NCBI RefSeq assembly: GCF_023278565.1
Contig: NC_064682.1
Span: 682,001-746,000 of the forward strand
DNA length: 64,000 nt
DNA from: Colletotrichum lupini
Taxonomy: Eukaryota > Ascomycota > Sordariomycetes > Glomerellales > Glomerellaceae
Direction of reading: 5' to 3'
The notes beneath the pieces are model-generated. The model was not told where the DNA came from, searched no databases, and saw only the letters and a program-made list of their open reading frames with translations. Shown here piece by piece: positions 33,386-45,085 of this stretch. A program made the position numbers and the translations under genes. How positions within the stretch are numbered: position 1 is the first letter of the stretch; each line of letters begins with the position of its first letter.

Positions 33386-33965
33386 AATAGTGAGGCCCAG
33401 AGAGTTCGATGAGAGGAAACCCCTGACTGTTAACATGATATGTTGTAGATCATAAGAGAAAGTCATTGAATTTCACTCACTCGCATATTCTTGCAACACT
33501 CACATGCCGGTAAGATTTACCTGCGAGCTTTACTGACTGGAATAAAATTTGGAAGGAAGACTTGCGAGGTAAAATGGTCATCGAATAGAATATTGGCTGA
33601 GCACGTTTTATTCGGCCTGCATACTATGTCGCTTGATATGAATACGTGGAAAAGTCTCTGGACGTTATTCATAGATCTGATATCGCCGCTACGATTTATT
33701 CGTGAGCCTGGGCAGACTGGGCATACTTTAGGTACCGAATATCTATGAGCTGTACATGACAGAGCAGAAGATTTAGATCACACTATATTGTTACTGGCGG
33801 TGAAATGGTAAAATTCTTTGTTCGGTGTCCTTCCTCTTGAACCACCTGGACAACTGATGCCAATTTCAAACTCAGACAAACGTGGAGTTCAAGTAGACAT
33901 GCGGTATGTAAGCAACAGAGGTCTACCCAATGTGTTTAGTGAGTGATCTGAAGACTAGGACATTA
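33386..33965. other. Intergenic, nothing recognised
   Basis: 3' flank of the rhodopsin-domain gene up to the TA target site of the next transposon. A plus-strand frame at 33491-33748 has no support. Confidence 0.4.
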
Positions 33966-36309
33966 AGTCGACCCACCCCCTTTTGGCCACCCCCCCTTTT
34001 AGCTACCCTATTAGATATAATATTAAAATATCGCTACTAACTATACTTAATTAATTAACTATCTTTTATTACTATAATAATATAATTATTATCCTACTTA
34101 AGTAATTCGACCTTTATAAATTAAGATTAACTAAATAGTTACTAAAGTCTTTTTAAGCTTTTTATATATTTTGAACATTTACGAACTTAGTATTTAGGTT
34201 TATTAATATACTCTTTTTTTATAACTTTAATTAGTTAACTTTAGCTTTTAAAACTTAAATATAGTACTAAGATATTACTAAATAATAAGCCTACTTATTA
34301 AATATTTTTATTATTATTTTAAATAGTAATTATTAAGTATTATAATTTAGACTAAGCTTTAGAAATAACTTTAATTAATTATAGAGTTTATTAGCCTTTT
34401 TAGGAGTTAACTAGTAAATAATAAATATTACTAATACTTAGTTAATAGCTTTTCTAATATTACTAAATACTTACTTAGTATTTACGGTCTTTTTAATTAG
34501 TATAATTAGGTTAAATAAGATTATGAAATTGATAAGTAATCTAACTATATTAAAGGGATATAATTTGGATACTTTCTATTTACTTTATATATTTAATAAT
34601 ATTAGACTAATTAAACGAGCTTTTTAATAATAGTAAATTTATTTATTATATTCTTTTTACTAAGCTCTTTTTATACTTAGACTTGTTAAGTTTAAAAATA
34701 GCTATATTTAATAGCTAGAGGATATAAGAAGTATATAATAATAAAAATAATAAATAAACGTTATTTTTATAATATTCTCTAGCACGTATAGCTTTAACGA
34801 GGTAATGCGGGATATTCTTATAAAGAATATAAAAAGTGAATATTCATATAGAAGCAAGAATATATGAATATAGGGGATATAAGCGTATATAAAAGAGGTT
34901 TTTGTAGTAAAGAGAGTAATATAGTTAAATTACTATATGAGAAGTTGCTTGCTTAACGAAAGGTCTAGGTAGGCAAATACACGCCTACATATAGGCATAA
35001 AAACCTCCTACTAGAATATTCCATTGCTTATTAATTATGATATAATTAATAAGCGTATACGTAAGTGAATGCGTAATCGTAGTACGTAATTCCGCCTCGA
35101 GTAAATTCCAGATTATTCAGTTACCTTCCAGTACTTTCCATTGCTCACGTAAGCTTATATAAGCAGTATTGCTTACATAATCAATACCTATAATAATCTA
35201 CAGAAATCGTAGATTAATATGGTATATAGTTTGCTTACGTAATATTGATAATAAGGCGAATGATAAGGTAAACAAAGTTACCTTCGTAACATATTCTTAT
35301 ATAAATTCTATTATTATATAACTTTTATAACTATTTAGAACTAATAATCGAGGCTTATTAAGTATACTAAGCCCCCTAAAAAGGGGGGTCTTAGTTTATA
35401 ATAAAAATACTATTTTTAACTACTTAAGGGTAATCTTATTAATTATTTAGCTATTATCTATTATTATAAATTCTTAATTGGTATAAGGGTTAAGTTTAAG
35501 TAGAAATTACTATTATTATACAAACTTTCCTTTATATATAATTAGTAGTTTAATAGCTTAATTATTAGTAAAAATATATTAAATTATAAATACTTAAGTA
35601 CGTAAACTAAGCTCTTTTTTTTATATTATTATAGTCTTTATTATATTTAAAACTAGGCTATTAAATCCCTTACTTTTTAAAATACTAATCTTATTTATAT
35701 TATATTTATTAACTTATTTAATATTATTAATTTTTAATATATTAAGTAATCTAAACTATAACTTAATTATATTAATAATAGCTCTATTTAAACGCCTCGA
35801 ATTAATAATATAACTTTTCTAAACTTTACTTAATAAGTTCTTTTTTTAAAACGTATTTTTTTTTAAAAAGAATTTATATCTTTTTAAAATTTTAGAACTT
35901 ATTTAGTAAATCTTTTAAACTATTTATAAATTAATATAATACTTAAATTATATTAAATACAAACTTATTAAACTAGTTAGTTTTCTTATTATAAAAGAAG
36001 CTTTTAGAGGTTTATAAATACTATTACCCTTATTTAATAACCTCTTTTATAATTATAAAAAGTTAATTTTAAAACTCCGAACTTAATCAAGGCCTAATTA
36101 ATTAAAAAACCTCTTTTAATAACCTTAAGAGCTTAAATAACTTTATTTTTAGTATATAAGATTATTATATATTAATAAATAAGTATATAAAAAAGAATTA
36201 TATTTAGATAATTTTTATAATTATTATAGTAGTTTAAAAATCGTGGGTAGGGTTTCAATGCGGTGGCTGGGATAGAGAAATGCGGTGGCCAAAAGGGGGT
36301 GGGTCGACT
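33966..36309. mobile_element. RIP-destroyed TA-inserting DNA transposon, 2.34 kb
   Basis: The ends are perfect 26-bp inverted repeats starting AGTCGACCCACCCCCTTTTG and continuing GCCACC; TA flanks both sides (33964-33965, 36310-36311). Size, TIR length and TA target match Tc1/mariner-pogo (Fot1/Pot2-like) elements, which encode a transposase of about 500-550 residues. The interior is almost only A, T and a few residual C/G, with stops in every frame, so any transposase gene has been erased by RIP. The TIR tips are GC-rich and well kept. Segment 34818-35291 inside is less AT-rich and may be a nested insertion. Confidence 0.85.
34818..35291 (-). mobile_element. Possible nested solo LTR inside the DNA transposon
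   Basis: A block of about 474 bp with higher GC than its surroundings. Read on the minus strand it starts TGTTACGAAGGTAAC, a typical LTR 5' end (TGTTA). TATTC(T) occurs directly outside the right end (35292) and just before 34818, consistent with a 5-6 bp duplication. The opposite end does not read CA cleanly (TTATA), possibly through RIP. No second LTR or internal region was seen, so it would be a solo LTR. Borders are tentative. Confidence 0.35.
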
Positions 36310-37607
36310 TACTGCGGCCCGGCGACCGTAGCATGATGTGTGTGGCAGGTAATATTCGGAGAATTTTATTGGCTGATAATTGAGCAGAAGGTGCTGCAGT
36401 GAGAATCAACAGCTGAGAGCAAACGTGGGGCAGGGTAGAAACTACCACAAGACGGCGTAGAGGGACGGGCTTGAGATGGAGGATTCAACGATGTTCCTGG
36501 CATCTGTGTAAACTTCAGTGATACCACAAACTTCTGGGTGTAGGCTTCTTTGTTTCTATGTTTTCGTTTTCATGACTGTCGAACCTTCCTCAAAGACCAC
36601 TAGACAGCCAGCTGAATTGGAAACGAATTGAAGCAGCCGCCGAGGCGCCATCCAAAGGGACTGTCCGCAATTTAAAGTTCAGCGACGAGGTGATCCAGAT
36701 TCAGAAAGGCTGTAATCAGGAGCCAGAGACGCTCTCAAACTGGGCTCAAATTTGTTTCTCTATTGACTCGTCAAAACCCCTAAACTTCTACTTAAGAGCG
36801 GGTAAAAACGGTGAAAGGGCAGATATATGGAGAAGAGCATCGCAAAATGGTCCTGTTCTTATCAAACCATTTACCAGTGGCTTAATCAACCCTCTCAACA
36901 ACAGCTTGTGAGTAGTCCCTCTAAGCAGATAAATTGACTAGAGTAGAGCGGCTCTCGCATGGCGGTCTTATCTTATGAGAAGCTCGATCATTGATAGTCT
37001 CGGTAGTGCTGACAGTATTTTGTATCCCTGGTCAGTAGATGGTTTGCTTGCTTGCCAAGTCGCGGCCGCGCGCTTGCCCAGCAGTTCCTCACACCTGTGC
37101 CTCGAGGACCATCTCCCAAGGCACCCCATAATTACTGATTGTGTCAGTTCTCTCTCACTGGGCGGAGGGGTTTCTGTTACACAAACACTTACGATAGAGT
37201 CTCATGTGACCCGGCTGCCATCGTTTTCGGGCTTTGTCTCCACAGATAGTCAGCCCAGCAAGGCCGACGTAGCTTAGCATAATCAGGGGGTGCTAGTGTT
37301 TATCATGACAGAAAACCAAAGAGTCTTTCAAATCTGAACATCTAATACAGGGTTACGACATGGAAAATGTGGCGGCTTATGTTCATGTTGCTTGAAATGG
37401 TTTGAGTCGAGAGGAATATGAGTCTCTGGACTGAGAGGTATCTACGAGGGAAAAAGGGCAGTGTAACCTTTCTCCATGAGACTAATTCAAGGACCACATT
37501 CGACAGCAAAACCTCTGGCAGAGGCCTGTCGCAACTGTTCCAAGTGCTTCACCGCCGACCCCAAGTAACGTTTTTGACCAGGTCTCAAGGCTTCTGCCAA
37601 CCAAGCA
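36310..37607. other. Intergenic, nothing recognised
   Basis: 1.3 kb between the transposon and the 3' end of the sugar transporter. Plus-strand frames at 36690-36911 and 36975-37277 have no motif, start context or splice support. Confidence 0.4.
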
Positions 37608-39506
37608 TCAAGCTCTACCCGCCTCGTCAACTTCTCTTACATCTTGTTCTACGCTCTTCGCGTCATCGGATCTTAGAGCTGGAGCTTGGGCCCGACGATC
37701 ACCCTCATAGCCGCTAAATAGGATTGTTAGTGCCGGAATAGGCTGATATGAGAAGTTACTTCGATGAACTTACAATAAAACATCCATCTGGTCGATTGTG
37801 ACACCCTTCGTTTCGGGCAGAAAGAAGAATGCCCAGATGGTAGCTGTGAGCATCCAGCATGCGAAAAAGAACCAAACGCCATAATCGAGACTACTGAAGA
37901 TGTACGGAAGAGCTTTTGTGATAATGAACTGGATCAGCCACTGGGTGAAAGCGGCAAAGGTTCCAGTCAAATTGCGGAGAGCACCGGGAAAGATCTCTGC
38001 GGAGACGATCCATGGGATACCATTTAAACCGAAAGACCAGCTGTACTAGTCAGTATTACTGTTCTCTATCATTTGCAAGCAAGCAACCCACAATACTGAG
38101 TAGATCATGATGGCGGCGGTAGCGGCGCGGCCGCCAGCTTCCGTCGAGGCGGAAAGCTTTCCTCCGGCGGCGATAATGGGTGCCGGATTACCGACCTTGA
38201 CGTAGGCACCGACGAACCATAAACAGAGAGAACAGGCCAGAGATGAAATGATCGTCGGTCTCCGTCTCCCCCAAATATCGATAAGTGCACCGTAAAAGAT
38301 GATGGAAGCGACGGCCTTGACCAGACCATAGATGCCCGTGTAAAGGGCCACATCACTGATGCCAATGGAACCGAAGAGCATGGGAGAGTAGTAGTTAATA
38401 GCTAAGGTATGGATCGTTAGCAGTGGGCTCCATCAGATGAAAGTGACAAACTCACCCGCGGCACCGGACATGTTCTGCAAAGCAAACGCGCAGAAGACCA
38501 GGAGCAAACGGTTCCACATTCCTTTTCGTGAAAGTTCGTGCAGCGATCCTCGGATGTAGGCGTAGAACCCGCCGCCGTAAGTCGCCGCAACCGAGGCTTC
38601 CTCAGCAAGTCTGGTGCGGATCATTTCCACTTCCTCTTGCATGTATTGATGGTCGATCGGCAAGTGTCGCAAAGCAACAAGGTTCTTATTCGCCTCCTCT
38701 TCGCGCCCCTTGCGGTAAAGCCACAAGGGCGACTCATGAAGCAGAAATCCACCGATCAATAAAGCTCCAGAGGGAATGAGCTGAACAGCCATGGGCACGC
38801 GCCACGATGCTGAGCTTGTGGCACTCATGTTTTGATTGATGCCATAGTTGATCCAGAAGCCGATCAAAGATCCTGTCTGGTACGTGACCTCAAAAAGACC
38901 TGTAAGAATACCTCGGATTGAAGGGACCGATAGCTCGGCGATGTAGGAAGGTACCGTGGCTGTGATCACACCACAGCCCCAGCCGGTGAGTGCTCTACCA
39001 GCATACATGTATGCGAGGTCGTTCGTGGCAGCGACCATGGGGATAGCACCAGCAAGAAACACAATGTTGCTAATGATGAGTGCCCACTTGCGACCAACAT
39101 ACTCCGTGACTATGAATGGCAGGCATTAGCTTCAGCTATGGAGTCTGACGTTTGCGGAGGCTTTAAGGGCATACTGAAGAAACACATAAGCGCGCCTCCT
39201 AATGCGCCAGCTTGGAAGGCTGAAGTAATATTGGAAGATATCTCCTTGGATGTTAACGATGTGATGCCGAATTCATAGACGAAACTCTTGCGCGCAATGG
39301 TTGTTCCAATGAAAGCGGAGTCATATCCGAAGCTGTCCAAGCCGAATTAGCACATTCTCTGAGGGGCCGCCTAGAGTTAGATCGGAGAATGAAGCAGGGA
39401 CGAACAGCAAAGAGCCCATCGCAATGATGAAAGACTCTGTATAGAGGCGCCAATTGTACACCTCCTTCGGCGTTGGTCGATCCTCGACCGCACGAAATCC
39501 ACCCAT
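37608..39506 (-). CDS. MFS sugar transporter, quinate-permease (QutD/Qa-y) type
   Basis: Twelve-helix proton-coupled permease of the plasma membrane. Exons on the minus strand: 39506-39406, 39332-39175, 39109-38456, 38401-38097, 38045-37774, 37713-37608. All joins keep phase and total 531 residues, close to the 533 of Aspergillus QutD. The N-terminus MGGFRAVEDRPTPKEVYNWR and the GYDSAFIGTT block are characteristic of quinate permeases. Sugar-porter signatures: GRALTGWGCGVITATVPSY followed by IAEL, HESPLWLYRKGR, DIWGRRRP and PETKG. Introns are 51-73 bp; the first donor (GTTCGT) is unusual, and the last intron has a CACTAAC branch site. The rest of a quinate catabolic cluster is not seen nearby, so it may serve another polyol or aromatic acid. 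No damage. Confidence 0.9.
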
Positions 39507-40998
39507 CTTCGCTGGTCGATAACACTTCGGGATTTTGGTTCCACTCTCGGTTGTAGTTGAAAGAAGGTTGCGCGCGCCTAGACCGGGCGAATGAGCATAA
39601 GGATTGCGGTCAAGACTGACGGAGTTTGAGAGAGCGGCGGCGGTGCTACCAGACTATGCAGCTCATGGCTGTTGTACACTACATAAGAGAGAGGAAACAA
39701 AAGAGAGTCTCCATGAGGAGCGAGGTTCATCCTCGATTTCCGCACTTATCCCCGCAAAGATCTTCCACCGTCCCACACTCGGATCATGGGGGCGGGGTGA
39801 AATCTGGGGAATGGCGCGCGCTAGCTTTGGTTGACACTAGAAGAATCGGAGCTCGCTGGGGGGTTTGGTAGCAGGTTTACATCCTTCGCCCTCATTAACC
39901 CGAAAACCGACAAATTTCTTAGGCATGGTTGCACCAATTAGACCATTCAAGGGGGGCCAACACGCCGATCTGACCCGAAGGACAGGGGAAGTCGTGAGGG
40001 CGGGCACGTCAATTGGAGAAGACTGGCAAGCGACGGTGGGGTTGTTGGAGTTGAGTTGTATTCACATTGGATAGCAGCGGCCCCTTCACTTCTTCAAAGA
40101 CAAGGGCAGGAAACGCATTGATGCAAGGAAGGAAATCCTGGGGCGGTGAGAAGAGCCCTTAAGCCCTCAGCTAGTAGGAGATTCGACATGTGGAATGACA
40201 GTGTTACCAGCAAGTTCCCAAAATCATTGCATAGCCACAGCGAATGATTGCCAGGGCATGAAACATAACCCTCATCGGCTTCTACTTACAAATGTCAGCC
40301 GCACTTTACTTCTCGTAAAGGAAGTTTCCAAAAGGTATCATGCATACATGCCCAGCACTGTTAAGCCTTTGACATTGTGCGCGAACCATAGATGAGAGTT
40401 CCTGTCAACAAGATTGTTGTACAGATGAATACATCCAGATCCTCCAAATAACAGTCAATGTGGATCCACACGGCTCAATTTATGAACACGCGGCCAGACT
40501 CTAGACCCCTAAGAGATTTCCTAAATTACCTAGCTGATACCGTGTTGTACAAAAACGGAACCGTAATTGCCAGCCAGCAATTACGCCTTATTTACCACAT
40601 ACCGAATATGTTTTGAACCGATCAAACCTCCTCTGCACGCGTTTCCTCGATACCTCCCTCCACACCACCTCCGCGATGTTTCATTTCCTTCAAGATGTGT
40701 CCAGCGATGTATCGCCTCCTCCCCCATTCTCTCCCTCCATCTCTTGCTTCTCTACTGGATTCTCCAAAGCCTCGAAGCCACGCAAAGATCCGACGCTAAG
40801 TAACAAGCGCAAGTGCTAACATAAGGTGACAGTGAAAGGCCAGTATCGCAAAGCATCGGACCAGCTTGTGGACGTGTCTTGAGACAAGCCAGAACCCTTG
40901 GGATGGGAGCTTGATGGGAGCTCGCTGAGAAGTGGAACGAGTTGCTTAGCTTTACTTGGAAACCTTGCCGCTTTCTGAAAGGGCCGGGCCATCAGGCT
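39507..40998. other. Intergenic, about 1.5 kb, no gene seen
   Basis: Promoter side of the quinate-permease-type gene and 3' flank of the CorA-like remnant. Frames here are short and unsupported. Confidence 0.45.
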
Positions 40999-42567
40999 TC
41001 AGCTTCGGAATCTTGGAAATTGCTGTGAGTTGACATAAAGAGCAAAAAGGATGAACGGGACTGCTACGGTGACCGTAGTGACCACTGTAGAACGCCTCAT
41101 GGAAGCGCCAATATGTAAACTATGGGCCTCAAGGGTTTCCATCCATGTTATAATTGTCAATGAAGAGATATTCAAAATAGGAAGAACAAAAAAAAGCAGG
41201 CATAAACGAGGCCAAAAGGAGAACGATGACGTGGCCACAGCAGTGAACACAGTGACTAAACACATGTAATTTGGGCCTCGAAAGCATTTGCCTCTTTGGT
41301 TTCGAGGTCTATGAGATCCTCAAGTCAGGAAAAACAGTTAGGATGCAGAGGTGCCCAACCGTTTGGAAGTCAGCAAAGGCCTGTGTTTCTTGCATGACAA
41401 TGTACCCTCTCTTTTCTGTTTTCATCCATTTGCTTGACATAGGCAATCCATCTCTGCACGGCGCAATCAGACTTGGCTCGGAATGTCCAATATCCGTCTT
41501 TTTTGGTATCCGCAAGAAACATTTTTATTCTTCGATGATGCGACTGAAGGGTTCCAGAACGAGCTTCTTTTAACCAAAATGATTGCCGAGGATGTTGAGC
41601 TCATTTGGAAGATGTTTCATCTCCCGCAATAGCTCCAGTCGAACTCGAGGGATGTGTTGCATAAGTCCTCCTATAAGACTCTTTGGTGTCTGTCCTGTGC
41701 TGATATTCAAAGGATTTGGTAAGATAATCAAGCATCTCTCCATCTCTTTTTCTGCGTCTTTCTCATCCTTTCCCTGTCGCCTCTGTTCACTTCTCTCAAC
41801 TTTCGACTTCGTGGAAACCATCGAGTGTCGTTCCTTCTTTCTCATCGCCAGCATCTTTTCTTGACTTCCTAGGCCTCATTTACAGTTTCGGGCACAAAGT
41901 CGCCTTGGGTCTGCAATATGAGCGCAGTCGAAATTGTGCCTACCTCAACGCTCGATTGATGCGTCCTATGTTCACTTTCTGTTTACTCTGCCAGGACCGA
42001 TCTCTCACCTGAAATTCCAACGATTGATTCGAGTTATTCCTTGACCCGCTCTGGCGGTTTCATCTCCTGCTGCTTCTTTTTTTCTTTGTCAACTAGCGAA
42101 TGGACTCTCTTGTCTCCTTCATTTTCGCCCTGTTGCCAAATTCGTTAAAGCAACGAATCTCTCCGTATGTTTCTTGCCAATCAGCCGACGGACGAGAAAT
42201 GGACCTGAAAGTCAATGTAGTTGATTGAGTAGTCAAATGTTTCCGGGTGGTGTATCTTTCAGATTTTCATGCGATCTTATTGGAGTCCAATCTCAGGCAT
42301 CGAGCCATGATCACCTCTGCGAGGTCAAAGACAGAATCAACAGGACCTCTTTCCTTTTCCGTGAGACGCAGAATCATGCTCTCAAGAACTTTACCTGTAT
42401 CCGGAATTCCCTTGTCGCGTGCGAATCTTTTCGAGTTGTTCCATGCCGATGAGAAATTGGTGACGATTACTATTTTTGTGAACACCACCGTAAGTATCAA
42501 ACCTGGCATTCCTCTATGCCAAGTTCTCACTGTGGTTCAAGACAAAGATCCATAACTGTTCAATCAT
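40999..42567 (-). pseudogene. CorA-like magnesium-transporter family gene, fragmented
   Basis: Pieces of the fungal CorA-like family appear in order on the minus strand. About 42567-42530: MIEQLWIFVLNH (family motif DQLWLWVL). 42480-42267: IVIVTNF, then VLESMILRLTEK and VDSVFDLAEVIM. Around 42170-42060: the ETYGEIRCFNEFGNR segment. 41660-41573: RVRLELLREMKHLPNELNIL, matching the LLREIKDIRDELNIL hallmark. 41510-41330: a segment with METQAFADF-like context. 41265-40999: two membrane helices, the second VVTTVTVAVPFILFALYVN. The blocks lie in different frames, separated by stops, and only some gaps look like introns (for example 42530-42470 with GTGAGA and an AATAG acceptor). The GxN loop normally found after helix 1 is not evident. 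Most likely a decayed gene; a many-intron intact gene is the alternative. An open stretch at 43051-43575 with one TGA may be its N-terminal part. Confidence 0.55.
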
Positions 42568-43575
42568 CGTTGAAGATAAGGGAGGCTTGAGGCAAAAGCC
42601 TCTGCACAGTCTACACTGGTGATCCTCCCCAATCTCGGAACTCGTATCTCTTGAGTGTATCGAGTTTGAACGAAGCTACAAGTTTCCTCATGACGCAAAG
42701 CTCATGCGGAACTATCTCAGAATACTATGGTAACTTGAGAGTACTTAGTAGTGATCAAGATAGGTCTTCATCTACTACTCTATGTAAATCCACGAGAATC
42801 CAAGTTGTGTAAAAACTTGGAATAATCCTTAGTGAAACTCAAGTTGAATGGTCTTCCGGTAAAAGCTGCTGTGTCTCTCAAAGCAGGAATTTCCCAACTC
42901 TGAGCAAAAGTATACTGCTATGTTCTCGTATAAGTACGCTGACTCTTTGCATTCGGGCGCTTATCAATTTTGGGTAGTAGCACACTTATCCCATCACGGG
43001 CCTGTACATGATATTTCCTCGGACCATATGATCCTATTAAGTCCAGAGTTCAATTACGTAATCCACGCAGTCTTGTGGTATTGTTTGTGAGGTATGTGTT
43101 CTGCGAACACGTCTCTAAAATCGCTCGAATTGAGCAGAATTTTCGCATATCTTAATCCATTTTCCGGCTTGTCTAAGCTTCGTGTAGAATGCCAGTAAAG
43201 ACAGTCCGCACTTTGGCGTTCAATCGGCCTCTGGCGCAGCGCACTGTAGCTGGGTTTCCCTGGGCTACAGCGTCCGGGCCGTCCGGTGGCTGACGGTGTT
43301 GCCCCGCTCTTGAGTTGGACTGTGGCTGAAGAGAAGCATTTGCTCAGATCAGTCTGTCAAAGACCAATTTGAACATCTTCCAACGGGATGTAGGCTGAAG
43401 TATTGTTGGAGACATCGACGGAACGAACAGATGGAGGTGCATCTGCTTCGACTGCGAAGCTGCTTTGACCGACTGCGGCTCGGCGTCGGATGAAATGTCT
43501 TTTCGTCAAGGTGTCCGGCCTGTCGGCAACTGTAAGCCCCACTAGTCGGCCGTTTTCCGAGCTAGATGGCACCAT
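42568..43575 (-). other. Upstream stretch, possible N-terminal part of the CorA-like remnant
   Basis: A minus-strand frame runs from 43575 to about 43050, interrupted by one TGA at 43357-43359, with protein-like composition but no motif I can name. Sequence between 42570 and 43050 is broken by stops. Members of this family have long, poorly conserved N-terminal regions, so it could belong to the same locus. Confidence 0.3.
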
Positions 43576-45085
43576 CTTTAGAATTCAGCGAGAAAAGGCA
43601 ATGCGATTGACCTCTCAGAAGCTCTCCCACGTCCAAATTTCGTTCTAGAAGAAATCTTACGTTGCTCATGACCCCAAATGACTCTGTCATTCCACTTTGT
43701 TTCCCCACAATACCTCCGCAAAGTCATCTCATATCCTCCACAGAAAGTCTATTGGCCCCCATTGACCTCCGTCATGGTTCATGGGAGACTCATCCGAGAT
43801 CACAAAAGGAGAGAAAAGCTTTGACCGGAAGAGACAAACACCTAGACGAATGGGTATGCGATCTTACGGAGTACGTAAGGCGAAGTTGACAAGGGCACCA
43901 ATGACAAGAAGTGACAGAACTACTGGAGACCTGCGCTTGAAAGAACCCAAAGAAGACCATGTCCCAGCATCTCCAGATCGGGGAAACCCATCATCCTGTG
44001 CTGGCGATACTCTCGGCCATTAAACCTTGTCCCTCCCTCCGCACCCATGGAATGGTAACAGCGAGCAAAGTGCCGTCGTAATTACCATCTTCCCCACGGC
44101 ATCATGCGCCAATTCGATGATCTCTGCCCAGCGGCCCTCGCTTGCCACGCTTTTTCTGCCTCTGGTATCCAGCTCCAAGAGAGACGCTGCATGCTGCATT
44201 ACGACGCTGATGCTGCCGCTGCGAGCTTGTCGGACCGCTTAACCACTCGGATGGCGAGTCGATGCAACAAATCGAGACCGGCGGCTATCTCCAAGCGTTG
44301 AACCATGCACACGAGCCCCAGTCGCTGATAGTTTTGGGCTTAACACCAAGAGCTTTGCAATAGCTTACATGTAGCTGCGTCTGCGGCCTAGGCCGTTCTG
44401 TGACTCTCTTCTTCTCTTCATCAAGAAAAGCACACAATGAGTTTCAGCGAGCAATACCGCGGGCGAACCCCCGCGCCTCCGCAACTCCCGCATTTTCCCT
44501 CTGGCTACTTGAAGGCCAATCTGCCACTAAACCCACCAATGCTGGGGTCAGTAGCGTGACCTGATTCCAAAAGTTGCAAATTACCTTAGACCACCGGCAT
44601 GGCCGCCCCGCGTTTACTCCAGTCTTTCCCCAATTTCTAGGATTGCCTACCTAAATTCTTTCGTTTCCCACGCAAGGCTTGACCGAACCCCCGTGGGGCC
44701 AAGACCAGTGGTTGGGTTTCTTTTCGGCCCGTAAAGACAGTCCAAGAAACTCTCTCTGTTAGTTGCTTCTTGATTTTTTTTGCTCTATGTACTCTCGTAA
44801 CCATCATCGTCATGATCCGTCTCCGCCGAGCCTCAGTAGAACCGCACGCCCAGGGATCATGACTCCTTACCCTTGGTCCGTCTGCGGAGCTGTTTTCTTG
44901 GCTCTGCCCTGGCTGACGTCGTATCGAGAGCTCCGAATGACAGCTTCCCCGGTCCAGTCGGATCGTCGTCCTGGCGTGCGCAGCGCACGCAGCCGATATA
45001 TAAGATGAACGCCTTGAGGGCCTGCGTTCATGAGATTTTGGAGGTCAAGCGGCGCGTCTACCAATACTATCCATCGCAGCACAGC
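43576..45085. other. Promoter region of the GH32 gene
   Basis: 1.5 kb without a supported gene. Small plus-strand frames at 43662-44301 are not backed by motifs. It ends with the TATA box and leader of the fructosidase. Confidence 0.5.
44997..45004 (+). promoter_or_regulatory. TATA box of the GH32 gene
   Basis: TATATAAG. Transcription would start near 45030, which excludes the ATG at 45005 and all earlier in-frame codons and supports the start at 45086. Confidence 0.7.

Noticed and set aside
44873..45085. N-terminal extension of the GH32 frame (71 extra codons)
   Set aside because: It lies across the TATATAAG box and upstream of the expected transcription start; the ATG at 45086 opens a proper signal peptide.
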